Source: Azoarcus sp. CIB (GTDB lineage Bacteria; Pseudomonadota; Gammaproteobacteria; Burkholderiales; Rhodocyclaceae). From it: a DNA stretch of 64,000 nt. Under the pieces are notes generated by a model. That model worked only from the letters and a program-made list of their open reading frames with translations, was not told where the DNA came from and searched no databases. The translations under genes were made by a program, and so were the position numbers. The stretch lies in the NCBI RefSeq assembly GCF_001190925.1, contig NZ_CP011072.1, forward strand, positions 310,001 to 374,000, written 5' to 3'. Positions 31,652 through 40,532 of the stretch are shown one piece after another (position 1 is the stretch's first letter; every line of letters starts with the position of its first letter).

Positions 31652-33487
31652 TTATTGTGTGCAGTCTTTGGCGACACCGAGGCGGCATGCACGCAGTCGG
31701 GCCGCTGCGGCCTCGGCCTGGCGGCCTCGGGCGGCGTAGATGTTGGCGAGATAGTGCCAGGCGATCGACTCGCGGGGCGAGAGCCGGACAGCTGTTTCAA
31801 AGTCGGAGAGTGCCGCTTCGGTTCTGCCGCGCAGGAAATTGGTCGTGCCGCGATTCGTCCACGCGGGCGCGTAATCGGGATCGATTTCGAGCGCACGGTC
31901 GAAATCGCTGGATGCGAGTTCGAATTCGCCGGCGCGCAGGCGTATCAGTCCACGGTTGTTGTATCCGAGAACCTGACGCGGGAACAGGCGAATTGTTTCT
32001 TCGTATATGGCAAGGGCCTGGTCGCGCTGGCCCAGTGCTTCCAGAACGACGCCGCGATTGACGAAGGGGTAGCCGTCGCCCCAGCGCGGTTCGATCTGGT
32101 TGGCACGGTCGATTGCGCGCCTCGCGAGGTCGAGGTTCCCGTGCTCTAGGTACTCCAGGCCGAGTTGGTTCCAGATCCGCACGGAGTCGGGTGCGTGCCT
32201 CGTCGAATTTTCCAGCAGGCTGATCTCGGTGTGCCATTGCGGCAGGCGTTGCTGGGTCGACCAGATGCCGAAGGCAGTGGCGAGTACGACCGCCGTCCAC
32301 GCGGGGGCCGAGAGCTTGGCGGCCCGGCCGGGTGTTCGTGCGAGACCGAGAGCGATCAAGCCTGCAACGCCGACGGAGGGCAGGTACATGCGGTGCTCGA
32401 ATACAAGTTCGAGCGGAACGAAGGTGCTTTCGATCAGCAGCGTGACGGGCACCCAGAGCACGAAGAAGCCTGCCAGCCGGGTTTTGCGGTGCAGAGACAG
32501 CCAGATGCCGCCCAGAGTCCAGGCGAGCACCGCGCTCATGGGTAGCCAGAACTGGAGGGCGGTTGCGGAGCGGACGATTTCGATGTCGTGCTCGAGCGAA
32601 AAGCGGTCCGGCAGTGGCCACAGGAGCTGCGAGACGTGGAACAGCACCACCTTGGGTTGGGTGAGCAGGCGTTCGGTGAGTGTGAAGTCCCGCCATTCAT
32701 AGCCGCGAAGGATCCACTGGCTGAAGGGGCCGTCGATGAACAGGGCGGCAAGGGCAAGGACTCCGAGTGTGGCCGCTAGTGCGAGCAGCCAGTTGTCCAG
32801 CCGGTTACGTACGAGGTCCGAGTGATGGCGAAGCACGAGGAATTCGGCCATCAGCACGAGCGCGGGCGTGATCCAGGCGTTCTGCTTGGACAGCATGCCC
32901 AGCATGAGGCACAGCAATGACAGTGCCCACCACGCCGTGCGTCCGCGCGGCGCCGTGCGTCCCCGTACAAAGGCCCAGATGCACAGCACCGAGAACAGGG
33001 CGGCGAGTTCGGTCATGCGCTGCACGACATAGCTCACGGCCTGGACGTGGATCGGTTGCGCGAGCCACCATGCGGCGGCGAGTCCGGCGGCCGCGATTGT
33101 CCGCAAGGATGTCTTGTCCGATCCGGTCAGGCTCAGCGACTGAAGGAGGAGGGCAAACACGGCCACGCCGGTCGCGCCGTGCAGAAAAAGATTCGTCACG
33201 AGAAAGTGTGCCGCGCGGTCGCCTCCCCCGCGCCACCAGTCGATTGCGAACGTGATCGAGGCGACGGGGCGGTGCGGGAGCGACGCGCCCCGGGCCGCGT
33301 CGAGCAGGCCGTTCAGGGTGAGGTCGTCGAGATGGATCGCTGTGTTCAGGAGGATGTTGTGCCAGTCGTCGAAGTGGAAGCTGTTCGCCTCGATACCGTG
33401 GTAAGCGGCAAAGGCCACGGTGATCAGCAGGGCGGCGACAATCGCACGGGGAAGCAGGGACGACTCGGCAGTTTTCAGTTGAGGCAC
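31652..33487 (-). CDS. TPR-containing GT-C protein, copy 1 of 3
   Basis: 611 residues; first gene of the leftward trio. Motifs: S-F-H-F-D-D, T-F-A-I-D-W-W-R-G-G-G, Q-P-I-H-V-Q-A-V-S-Y-V-V-Q-R-M-T-E, L-S-K-Q-N-A-W and F-E-H-R-M-Y-L-P in the membrane domain, then about four TPR repeats (for example V-L-G-Y-N-N-R-G-L-I-R-L and A-P-A-W-T-N-R-G-T-T-N-F). A 190-base divergent region separates it from the rightward glycan genes, so both directions may share regulation. Predicted to use lipid-linked sugars at the periplasmic face of the inner membrane. Confidence 0.86.
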   Translation of the reverse strand: MPQLKTAESSLLPRAIVAALLITVAFAAYHGIEANSFHFDDWHNILLNTAIHLDDLTLNGLLDAARGASLPHRPVASITFAIDWWRGGGDRAAHFLVTNLFLHGATGVAVFALLLQSLSLTGSDKTSLRTIAAAGLAAAWWLAQPIHVQAVSYVVQRMTELAALFSVLCIWAFVRGRTAPRGRTAWWALSLLCLMLGMLSKQNAWITPALVLMAEFLVLRHHSDLVRNRLDNWLLALAATLGVLALAALFIDGPFSQWILRGYEWRDFTLTERLLTQPKVVLFHVSQLLWPLPDRFSLEHDIEIVRSATALQFWLPMSAVLAWTLGGIWLSLHRKTRLAGFFVLWVPVTLLIESTFVPLELVFEHRMYLPSVGVAGLIALGLARTPGRAAKLSAPAWTAVVLATAFGIWSTQQRLPQWHTEISLLENSTRHAPDSVRIWNQLGLEYLEHGNLDLARRAIDRANQIEPRWGDGYPFVNRGVVLEALGQRDQALAIYEETIRLFPRQVLGYNNRGLIRLRAGEFELASSDFDRALEIDPDYAPAWTNRGTTNFLRGRTEAALSDFETAVRLSPRESIAWHYLANIYAARGRQAEAAAARLRACRLGVAKDCTQ

Positions 33488-33677
33488 GGCGTTGGGGCGC
33501 TAGAGTGTGAGTCGGTGGGGCGCTGCGTTAGTTTATGCGGAGAATGTCAAAAGCAAGCTTCGTTCCCGATTGGTGCGAATTAGCATGAATCGTGCTTGTG
33601 GTGTCAGGGGGCGTTATCATTGTCGCTTCAATGACGAGGTAATGGTCACGTGCCTGCCCGTTTGGATCGGAAATTAC

Positions 33678-34550
33678 ATGAACAGACTCAGTGTCATCCT
33701 GCCCGCGAAGAACGAAGGGGCGGTAATTGGGCGGGTGGTCGAGGGGATCAGGGATCTCTTCCCCGATGCCGAGCTTCTCGTGGTCAACGATGGTTCCACG
33801 GACGCCACGCGCGACGAGGCGGAGCGCGCGGGTGCAGTGGTGGTCACTCACCCCTACAGCATGGGGAACGGCGCGGCGATCAAGAGCGGAGCGCGTGCGG
33901 CGACGGGCGATATCCTCGTGTTCATGGATGCGGACGGCCAGCACGATCCCGCCGATATCCCACGATTGCTGGCACAGCTGAACGAAGGTTTCGACATGGT
34001 GGTCGGCGCGCGTGACGGCGGTTCGCAGGCGAGTCTCGGGCGTGGATTGGCGAACCGGTTCTACAATCGGTTGGCGAGCTACATGACCGGTCACCGGATC
34101 GAGGACCTGACCTCGGGGATGCGCGCGGCGCGTGCCCACCGGTTCCGCGAGTTTCTGTACTTGTTGCCGAATGGCTTCTCCTATCCGACCACGAGCACGA
34201 TGGCGTTCTTCCGTGCGGGATATCCGGTCGCATATATACCGATCAAGGCGGCGAAGCGGGTCGGCAAGAGCCATGTGCGGATTCTCAAGGACGGGGCGCG
34301 CTTCCTGCTGATCATTTTCAAGATCGGCACACTGTATTCGCCGCTGAAGCTGTTTGCGCCGGTCGTGGGGCTGCAGGCCTTGCTGGGTATTGGCTACTAC
34401 GCGTACACCTTCGTCGCCCATGGGCGCCTGTCGCTCGCTACGATCTTTCTGCTTACTGCGGCGGTGACGACTTTCCTGATCGGGTTGGTGTCGGAGCAGA
34501 TCACGCAGTTGATGTATCGGCCGGGGGCCGAAGACAGCAGGCTCCGGTGA
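33678..34550 (+). CDS. GT2 glycosyltransferase, DPM1/GtrB-like
   Basis: 290 residues from the ATG at 33678, just ahead of the first strand; the frame remains open upstream. GT-A fold motifs: S-V-I-L-P-A-K-N-E, V-V-N-D-G-S-T-D and the D-x-D-like F-M-D-A-D-G-Q-H-D. Two C-terminal transmembrane helices (about 225-275) fit the polyprenyl-phosphate hexose synthase class (GtrB/DPM1), which makes lipid-linked sugars. Such a donor is exactly what the divergent GT-C trio would need. The nucleotide-sugar specificity cannot be read. Confidence 0.88.
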   Translation: MNRLSVILPAKNEGAVIGRVVEGIRDLFPDAELLVVNDGSTDATRDEAERAGAVVVTHPYSMGNGAAIKSGARAATGDILVFMDADGQHDPADIPRLLAQLNEGFDMVVGARDGGSQASLGRGLANRFYNRLASYMTGHRIEDLTSGMRAARAHRFREFLYLLPNGFSYPTTSTMAFFRAGYPVAYIPIKAAKRVGKSHVRILKDGARFLLIIFKIGTLYSPLKLFAPVVGLQALLGIGYYAYTFVAHGRLSLATIFLLTAAVTTFLIGLVSEQITQLMYRPGAEDSRLR

Positions 34551-34682
34551 ACGTGGCGTGTTGATCGGGGATTCGGGGAAATTCGGTGCGTTGGAGCGAG
34601 TTACCGGCCACGCCGCGGCCGGTCCGTACTACAAGGCGGTCAGCCGCGCCCGGCGCTTGTCCGGTCTTCTGCAAATGCAGTC

Positions 34683-35939
34683 ATGAAACAGGCCGCCCTG
34701 CTCGGTTTTCTGTCAGCTGCCAATATCGGTATGGCATTTTTGTCGCAGTGGTATGTGGTCACGGCCATCGGCGCGGGGCCAGAGACCGACGCATTGTTCG
34801 CAGGGATGGCGCTGCCGCAACTTGTTCTGGCCGTTATCGGGGGGTCGTTGACGCACGTCCTGGTGCCCATTCTCAGCGGTGAGAGCACGGAGCGCCGCCG
34901 CCACGACGCATGGGGCTTCTTCTTGCTCGTGGGGGGATTTTTCGGAGCGCTCGCAGGCTTGCTCCATGTGGGCGCCCCGTACTGGGTGCCGCTGACGGTG
35001 CCGGGTTTCGGTGCAGACACGTTGGCGCTGACGATCAATCTTGTGCAGATACAGCTGATCGGTATGGTGTTTGCCGCGCTCAATGGCGTTCAATGGGCGG
35101 CTTACCATGCGCAGCAAAAATTCGTGTGGGCGGAGATTGCTTCACTGCTTTCGGGTGTTATCAGCATCGCATTGCTGATATGGGCTCTCCCTATTTATGG
35201 TGTGGTTGCTGCGGCGTGGATCGCGTCACTGCGTATGGGCCTGCAGACTGCATTGCTCACCTCAAGCATGGGGGCTCCCATGCTTCCGGATCTGCACGCA
35301 CAATCGATCCGGGTTGCGTGGAGACGCGTCAAGCCGCTTCTTTTCGGTACCCTGTACTACAAGAGCGAGCCGGTCATCGATCGTTATCTGCTGTCGAGCG
35401 CGCCGAACGCCACCCTGTCGCTGTACTACCTTGCCCAGCAGATCTACGCAGCTGGAAACCAGGTCATCAACAAGGCTCTGGCCGCGCCGTTCGTCCCACT
35501 GTTGAGCAGCTTGTACAAGAGCGGCAATGATGTCGCCGTACGGCGCGCGGCGCGGCGAAAACTCATGGAAGTGACAGGGCTCGGCATGGCAGGAATATTG
35601 TTCATTGCCCTGGCCGGTCGGGAAGTTATCGACCTGCTCTTCGGCCACGGTCGCATGACGTCCGAAAATGTCTCCGACCTGTGGTGGATCATGCTGTGGC
35701 TGGCCGGAATGTTCATCGGTGGCGTAGCGGGCCAGATCAGCTCCACCGTATTCTATGCTGCGGGGGATACGGTCACCCCGACGCGCATGTCGATCATTAC
35801 TTACACGGTGTATATACCGGGAAAGATTTTTGCATTCCAGATGTGGGGCACGCAGGGATTGGCCTTGACCACGAGTGCGTATTTCCTGATCAACCTGCTG
35901 GTGCAGGTCCGCATTCTGAGAACAAGGAACATGCTTTGA
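34683..35939 (+). CDS. MurJ/MviN-like MOP-superfamily lipid flippase
   Basis: 418 residues with about 12 transmembrane helices. MurJ-like features include the N-terminal G-A-G-P-E-T-D-A-L-F-A-G-M-A-L-P segment, the Y-L-L-S-S-A-P-N-A-T-L-S-L-Y-Y-L-A-Q-Q-I-Y-A region and the late I-D-L-L-F-G-H-G-R-M motif. Shorter than essential MurJ (about 510) and embedded in a glycan cluster, so it more likely flips a polysaccharide or glycan lipid intermediate than lipid II. It follows the GT2 gene by 132 bases with no strong ribosome site. Confidence 0.85.
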   Translation: MKQAALLGFLSAANIGMAFLSQWYVVTAIGAGPETDALFAGMALPQLVLAVIGGSLTHVLVPILSGESTERRRHDAWGFFLLVGGFFGALAGLLHVGAPYWVPLTVPGFGADTLALTINLVQIQLIGMVFAALNGVQWAAYHAQQKFVWAEIASLLSGVISIALLIWALPIYGVVAAAWIASLRMGLQTALLTSSMGAPMLPDLHAQSIRVAWRRVKPLLFGTLYYKSEPVIDRYLLSSAPNATLSLYYLAQQIYAAGNQVINKALAAPFVPLLSSLYKSGNDVAVRRAARRKLMEVTGLGMAGILFIALAGREVIDLLFGHGRMTSENVSDLWWIMLWLAGMFIGGVAGQISSTVFYAAGDTVTPTRMSIITYTVYIPGKIFAFQMWGTQGLALTTSAYFLINLLVQVRILRTRNML

Positions 35940-35957
35940 CGCAGCGGGGAGCGCGTG

Positions 35958-36902
35958 ATGCTGGAAAGTAGGCCCTGCCCGCTGGGTTGTGATGGCGGTG
36001 ATGACCCGGTTCTTGTCGGTAACGACCGCCTACATGGCGGGCCGGGGGAATTCACCGTGGTACGGTGTCGCGGGTGTGGGCTCATGCGAACAAATCCAAG
36101 ACCGACGCCCGAATCCATCGGTGAGTATTACCCGGACGACTATGGTCCCTACCTTGGCACGCAGGTGAAGGTGGGCGAGGGGCGGCCGGTGTCGCGGCTG
36201 CGACGCCTTTTCCGGCGTATGAAGAGCCGGATCTTCCAATTCAACACCGAGGTTCTCCCACCTGTGGCGCCGGGACGGTTGCTGGAGGTGGGTTGCGCGT
36301 CCGGGGCCTACCTGCACAGGATGGCGCAGCAGGGGTGGAAGGTGCATGGCATCGAGTTTTCCCCGCTTGCAGCGCGGCGGGCATCCGCGCTCGGGTATGA
36401 GGTCCATGCAGGGAGCCTGGAGACGGCTCCGTGTCCCGCCGAACCGTTCGATCTCATCGTCGGGTGGATGGTGCTGGAGCATCTTCACGATCCCTTGGGC
36501 GGGCTGTCGAGGCTTCGCGAATGGGCGAAGCCGGGGGCATGGCTGGTCCTTTCAGTGCCGAACGCGGGATCGCTCGAGTTTCGTCTGTTCAGGAACAGAT
36601 GGTATGCGCTGCAGGTGCCGACCCATCTCTATCACTTCACTCCCGGCTCCGTGGAGAGGCTACTGAATGACGGGGGCTGGCGGGTCGAGCGGATTCTTCA
36701 TCAGCGGACATTGGGCAATCTGGTCGCCAGCGTGGGCTATCTGCTGTGCGACATGGGATTTCCCGTGACAGGCAGGAAACTGATCGACGTCCCCGGTCGG
36801 TCTGGCGGTACTTGGTTGTACGTGCTTTATCCGCTCGCATGGCTCCTGAGCCTGATCGGCCAGACGGGACGGATGACGGTGTGGGCGAGGGGCATGAAGT
36901 GA
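35958..36902 (+). CDS. Class I SAM-dependent methyltransferase with N-terminal Zn-ribbon-like motif
   Basis: 314 residues from the ATG at 35958 (a GTG directly precedes it; GGGGAG upstream). A C-P-L-G-C ... C-R-G-C pair at residues about 8-40 looks like a zinc knuckle. The methyltransferase core follows: L-L-E-V-G-C-A-S-G-A-Y-L (motif I), H-G-I-E-F-S-P, and F-D-L-I-V-G-W-M-V-L-E-H-L-H-D-P. This architecture is common in O-antigen and capsule clusters, where it methylates sugars or lipid-linked glycans. The last helix region may be membrane-associated. Confidence 0.88.
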   Translation: MLESRPCPLGCDGGDDPVLVGNDRLHGGPGEFTVVRCRGCGLMRTNPRPTPESIGEYYPDDYGPYLGTQVKVGEGRPVSRLRRLFRRMKSRIFQFNTEVLPPVAPGRLLEVGCASGAYLHRMAQQGWKVHGIEFSPLAARRASALGYEVHAGSLETAPCPAEPFDLIVGWMVLEHLHDPLGGLSRLREWAKPGAWLVLSVPNAGSLEFRLFRNRWYALQVPTHLYHFTPGSVERLLNDGGWRVERILHQRTLGNLVASVGYLLCDMGFPVTGRKLIDVPGRSGGTWLYVLYPLAWLLSLIGQTGRMTVWARGMK

Positions 36903-37858
36903 ATTCACGACGTGACGGCCCCATGGTTACGATCATGATTCCCACATATAACCAGGCCGAATTCGTAGGCGATGCGATTCGTTCGGCCCTTGCGCAGACT
37001 TATTCCAATCTTGAGGTGGTCGTCGGAGACGATGCGTCGACTGACGGCACGGGAGCGGTTGTCGCAACATTCAGGGATCCGCGGCTGAGTTATGTCAGAA
37101 ACGAGACCAATCTGGGGCGCCGGGGAAACTACCGCAGCTTGCTCTACGAGCATGCGCGCGGCGACTATGTCGTCAATCTCGACGGTGACGACTACTACAC
37201 AGATCCGGAGTTTGTCGCCGAGGCCGTGAGGCTTGCACTCGGCGCCAAGGATGTCGTGATGGTGGTTGCACGCGCGACGGTGAAGACGAGCGCGGCTGAA
37301 CAGGTAAGCGGGATACCAGACCGGCCCGACGCGGCGGGACTGGACGTGTTGCGAGCGCTGCCGGATCGTCGATACATGCTGATGCATATGGCCGTGCTGT
37401 ACGCGCGGCAGCCTGCGCTGGAACTCGATTTTTACCGGTCGGGCGCAATGAGCGCCGATTGGGAGTCCTTGTATCGGCTCGCGCTTAGGGGTGGCGTCCG
37501 CTATCTGGATCGCAATGTCGGTGTCTGGCGGGTTCATGGTGCCAACGAGACGGCCGGCAACGATCCTGACGCCTTGTTCCGCAATCTGGAGATCTGGCCG
37601 GTGCTCTACCGGGAAGCGGCTGCGTTCGGCATGCCGCCCGCCATTGCCGCGCTGACTGCGGCAAAAAACGTCGCGTTCTTTGTGCAGGCGGGTTTCCGCG
37701 GAGTTTCACTGCGGGGGAATGCGGCACTCGTGAGCTTCGTCCTGGCGGTCTTTCGCCGCTATCCGCTCGCCGTTGCGCTGATCGTACTGTCACCCCGATA
37801 CGCGATGCGATTGGTGCTGGCGCTCGTCGGGATCTACCGCTGGACGGGAAGTCGCTGA
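36899..37858 (+). CDS. GT2 family glycosyltransferase
   Basis: 319 residues from a GTG at 36899 that overlaps the preceding TGA (GTGA) and has GAGGGG upstream; an ATG at 36923 is the alternative. GT-A motifs are T-I-M-I-P-T-Y-N-Q-A, V-G-D-D-A-S-T-D-G-T, N-L-G-R-R-G-N-Y and the D-x-D region N-L-D-G-D-D-Y-Y. A C-terminal hydrophobic stretch follows. Likely adds one sugar in the local polysaccharide pathway; donor and acceptor unknown. Coupled at both ends to its neighbours. Confidence 0.88.
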   Translation: MNSRRDGPMVTIMIPTYNQAEFVGDAIRSALAQTYSNLEVVVGDDASTDGTGAVVATFRDPRLSYVRNETNLGRRGNYRSLLYEHARGDYVVNLDGDDYYTDPEFVAEAVRLALGAKDVVMVVARATVKTSAAEQVSGIPDRPDAAGLDVLRALPDRRYMLMHMAVLYARQPALELDFYRSGAMSADWESLYRLALRGGVRYLDRNVGVWRVHGANETAGNDPDALFRNLEIWPVLYREAAAFGMPPAIAALTAAKNVAFFVQAGFRGVSLRGNAALVSFVLAVFRRYPLAVALIVLSPRYAMRLVLALVGIYRWTGSR

Positions 37859-39753
37859 TGTGCGGGATAGCGGGTTTTGTCTCCTCGCAGCATATCGGTT
37901 ACGAGCGCGGGCTTGTCTGCGGGACGATGCTGGAGGCACTGAGGCATCGTGGGCCGGACGACGGGGACGTCTGGTGTGACCCGAGCGGGAGAGCGACACT
38001 TGGTCATCGCCGTCTCTCCATCCTCGAACTCTCTGCGGCGGGACATCAGCCGATGGTTAGCCGCTGCGGTCGCCTGGTGCTGGTATTCAATGGAGAAATC
38101 TACAATCACCTCGACATGCGGCGCGAGCTAGCTGACGAAGACGAGGGGCCTTCGGGAGGATGGAGGGGGCACTCCGACACGGAGACTCTTCTCGCCGCGT
38201 TTGTGGCCTGGGGCGTGGAGGCGACGCTGCAACGCGCGGTGGGCATGTTCGCCTTGGCCTTGTGGGATAAGGAAAATGCTGAACTCGTGCTCGCGCGCGA
38301 CCGCATGGGCGAAAAGCCGCTGTATTACGGTTGGCAAGGGAGCGATTTCCTGTTTGCGTCGGAATTGAAGGCGGTCCGTGCCCACCCGCAATTCGAGGGC
38401 GAACTGGATTGGACGGCCGCAGCGGGCTTCCTGCGGTGCAATTACATCCAGGCGCCAGCAACGATGTATCGCAAGATATTGAAGCTGATGCCAGGCACGT
38501 GTGTCCGATTACGGCTACGGGAGGCACATGTGCCAGACCTGCCTCCTCCGGTGTCGTATTGGTCGCTGGATACCGCCTTGACCCGGGGTCTCGAGCAGCC
38601 ATTCGAGGGCAGTCTGGAGGATGCCGTAGACCGATTCGAGGAACTTCTGCAGCAGGCTGTGCAACTGCAGTCGGTCGCCGATGTGAAGGTGGGCGCCTTT
38701 CTCTCGGGGGGCATCGATTCGTCTGCCGTGGTGGCGATGATGCGGGCGGCAACGACATCGGAAGTGATGACGTTTTCGATCCGGATGCCGGATCCGCGAT
38801 TCGACGAATCTGCGCACGCTGCGGCGGTTGCTCGACATTTGGGGACCGAGCATGTCGAGTACCGCGTGACGGCCGAAGATGTACTGGGGTTGGTGGGCCA
38901 GTTGTCCGAGATTTGGGATGAACCGCTCGGTGACAGTTCCCAGATTCCCACCTTCTTCGTCAGCAGATTGGCGAGCACCCATGTAAAGGTCGCGCTCTCT
39001 GGCGATGGCGGTGATGAGTTGTTTCTCGGCTACCCCAAATATGCCCTCTACCGTCGCTTTTGGCAGTGGCGCGCGCTGCGGTGTTTGCCGCTCGGCTCCG
39101 CCCCGCAGTTGCTCTCGACTTTGCGCGGCAGCTCACCGCCACTGTCGCTGCTGAGACGCGGCGGGCGTTTTCTGTCTGCGTGCAGACAGCCGGATGTACA
39201 GGCCTTGGACAGGTATTGGAGCGATCCCTATCGCGGCGCGAAGGTGCCTCTCGCCGAGCAGCGGGAGCCGGCCTTGCAGCCGCCGCCTGTGGCGCCCGGA
39301 ATCGCTACGAGTGCGGGCATATGGGATGCGGGTGCGTATCTTCCAGATGACGTTCTGGTAAAAGTGGATCGCGGCGCGATGGCGAACGGGTTGGAGACCC
39401 GTGCTCCGTTTCTCGATCACCGTATCGTGGAGTTCGCGCTCAGCTTGCCTGAGGCATATAAGCTTGACGGAGGCGTGGCGAAGCGTGTGGTGCGCGACAT
39501 GCTTTACAGGAAGGTTCCCCGCGTGCTGGTGGACCGGCCCAAGATGGGGTTTTCGATACCCCTCGATCGCTGGCTGAAGAATGAGCTGAGACCGTGGTGT
39601 GAAGCCCTGATCGCGCGGGCGGACAGAGGCTCTGGTGGCTTTGATCGTGTCATGGTGCGGAAGTTGTGGAGTGATTATCTTGCGGGCGTGTGCCGCGATA
39701 CCGAGCAAGTGTGGGGAATCCTGACGCTCATCGCGCACTACGAAAAATCATGA
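37858..39753 (+). CDS. asnB: Glutamine-hydrolysing asparagine synthase, glycan-cluster type
   Basis: 631 residues. The N-terminal class II amidotransferase domain starts M-C-G-I-A-G-F with the catalytic Cys2 and has R-G-P-D-D and N-G-E-I-Y-N. The C-terminal synthetase domain carries the PP-loop F-L-S-G-G-I-D-S-S and S-G-D-G-G-D-E-L-F. The start overlaps the preceding stop by one base (TGATG). AsnB homologues are frequent in exopolysaccharide and exosortase-associated clusters, where they probably amidate a sugar acid or peptide instead of making free asparagine. I saw no exosortase or PEP-CTERM protein in this window. Confidence 0.93.
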   Translation: MCGIAGFVSSQHIGYERGLVCGTMLEALRHRGPDDGDVWCDPSGRATLGHRRLSILELSAAGHQPMVSRCGRLVLVFNGEIYNHLDMRRELADEDEGPSGGWRGHSDTETLLAAFVAWGVEATLQRAVGMFALALWDKENAELVLARDRMGEKPLYYGWQGSDFLFASELKAVRAHPQFEGELDWTAAAGFLRCNYIQAPATMYRKILKLMPGTCVRLRLREAHVPDLPPPVSYWSLDTALTRGLEQPFEGSLEDAVDRFEELLQQAVQLQSVADVKVGAFLSGGIDSSAVVAMMRAATTSEVMTFSIRMPDPRFDESAHAAAVARHLGTEHVEYRVTAEDVLGLVGQLSEIWDEPLGDSSQIPTFFVSRLASTHVKVALSGDGGDELFLGYPKYALYRRFWQWRALRCLPLGSAPQLLSTLRGSSPPLSLLRRGGRFLSACRQPDVQALDRYWSDPYRGAKVPLAEQREPALQPPPVAPGIATSAGIWDAGAYLPDDVLVKVDRGAMANGLETRAPFLDHRIVEFALSLPEAYKLDGGVAKRVVRDMLYRKVPRVLVDRPKMGFSIPLDRWLKNELRPWCEALIARADRGSGGFDRVMVRKLWSDYLAGVCRDTEQVWGILTLIAHYEKS

Positions 39754-40532
39754 CGAATGATTGTGTTGTCTACACTACCGTGTTCGGCAACTACGACCGT
39801 GTTGCCGCAGTGGATGGCACATGGAGCAGCGCGTTCGTGTGTTTCACGGACAACCCGGACCTCGTCGGATCAGGGTGGGACGTGGTGCGGGTCGAGTCGG
39901 GCGAAGAAGGTCCAGCGGTGGCGAGCAGGCGCTTCAAGATGCTGCCGCACAAGTATCTGGCGCCATTCGCGCGCAGCCTTTATATCGATGCGAATATCGC
40001 GTTGTGCAAGGATCCGTCGGTCTTGTTCGACAAGTATCTCGAAAGAAACCTCGTGGCGCTCGCCGCGCATCGGTTCCGGAATTGCGCGTATGCGGAAGCG
40101 CAGGCCTGCGTACGCGATGGATTGTTGGCGCAGGACGTCGCTGCAAGGCAGGTTGCGACCTATCGGGTGGCAGGATTTCCCGAAAACTACGGGCTTACCG
40201 AAAACAACGTGATTTTTCGCCGGCATAACGATCCTGCCGTGATCGGCCTGATGGAGGCCTGGTGGGCGGAGTATCAGCAGTTCGGGCGGCGCGATCAGGT
40301 CAGCCTTCCCTTCCTCCTGTGGCAGCGTGAGTTTGCCGTCGCCCATATCGAGGAAGGTCCCCGGGTGTCGCGGGAGTATTTCGATCTTCGGCTTCACGGG
40401 CGAGACGCCCGTCGAGCACCGTGGAGCCGAATGATCATGATCGCCCACCAGCGCAGGGATCAGGGGGGGATCTATCGGTTGTTGTCCGATCTGGACCGTG
40501 CAGCCGCGAAAATGCTTGGAAAATCTGCATGA
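39750..40532 (+). CDS. DUF616/TOD1-like glycosyltransferase domain protein
   Basis: 260 residues from the ATG at 39750, overlapping the asnB stop by 4 bases. It begins V-V-Y-T-T-V-F-G-N-Y-D and contains S-L-Y-I-D-A-N-I-A-L (D-x-N/D-x-D-like metal site), H-R-F-R-N-C-A-Y-A-E-A, N-Y-G-L-T-E-N-N-V-I-F-R and R-R-D-Q-V-S-L-P-F, all typical of the DUF616 (TOD1/MUCI70) hexosyltransferase family. Predicted cytoplasmic glycosyltransferase of the local polysaccharide pathway. Confidence 0.85.
   Translation: MTNDCVVYTTVFGNYDRVAAVDGTWSSAFVCFTDNPDLVGSGWDVVRVESGEEGPAVASRRFKMLPHKYLAPFARSLYIDANIALCKDPSVLFDKYLERNLVALAAHRFRNCAYAEAQACVRDGLLAQDVAARQVATYRVAGFPENYGLTENNVIFRRHNDPAVIGLMEAWWAEYQQFGRRDQVSLPFLLWQREFAVAHIEEGPRVSREYFDLRLHGRDARRAPWSRMIMIAHQRRDQGGIYRLLSDLDRAAAKMLGKSA

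Noticed and set aside
37858-39753. Asparagine synthase taken as a sign of an exosortase/PEP-CTERM system
   Set aside because: No exosortase, PEP-CTERM protein or PEP-CTERM-associated kinase was found in the window; such AsnB proteins also occur in ordinary glycan clusters.
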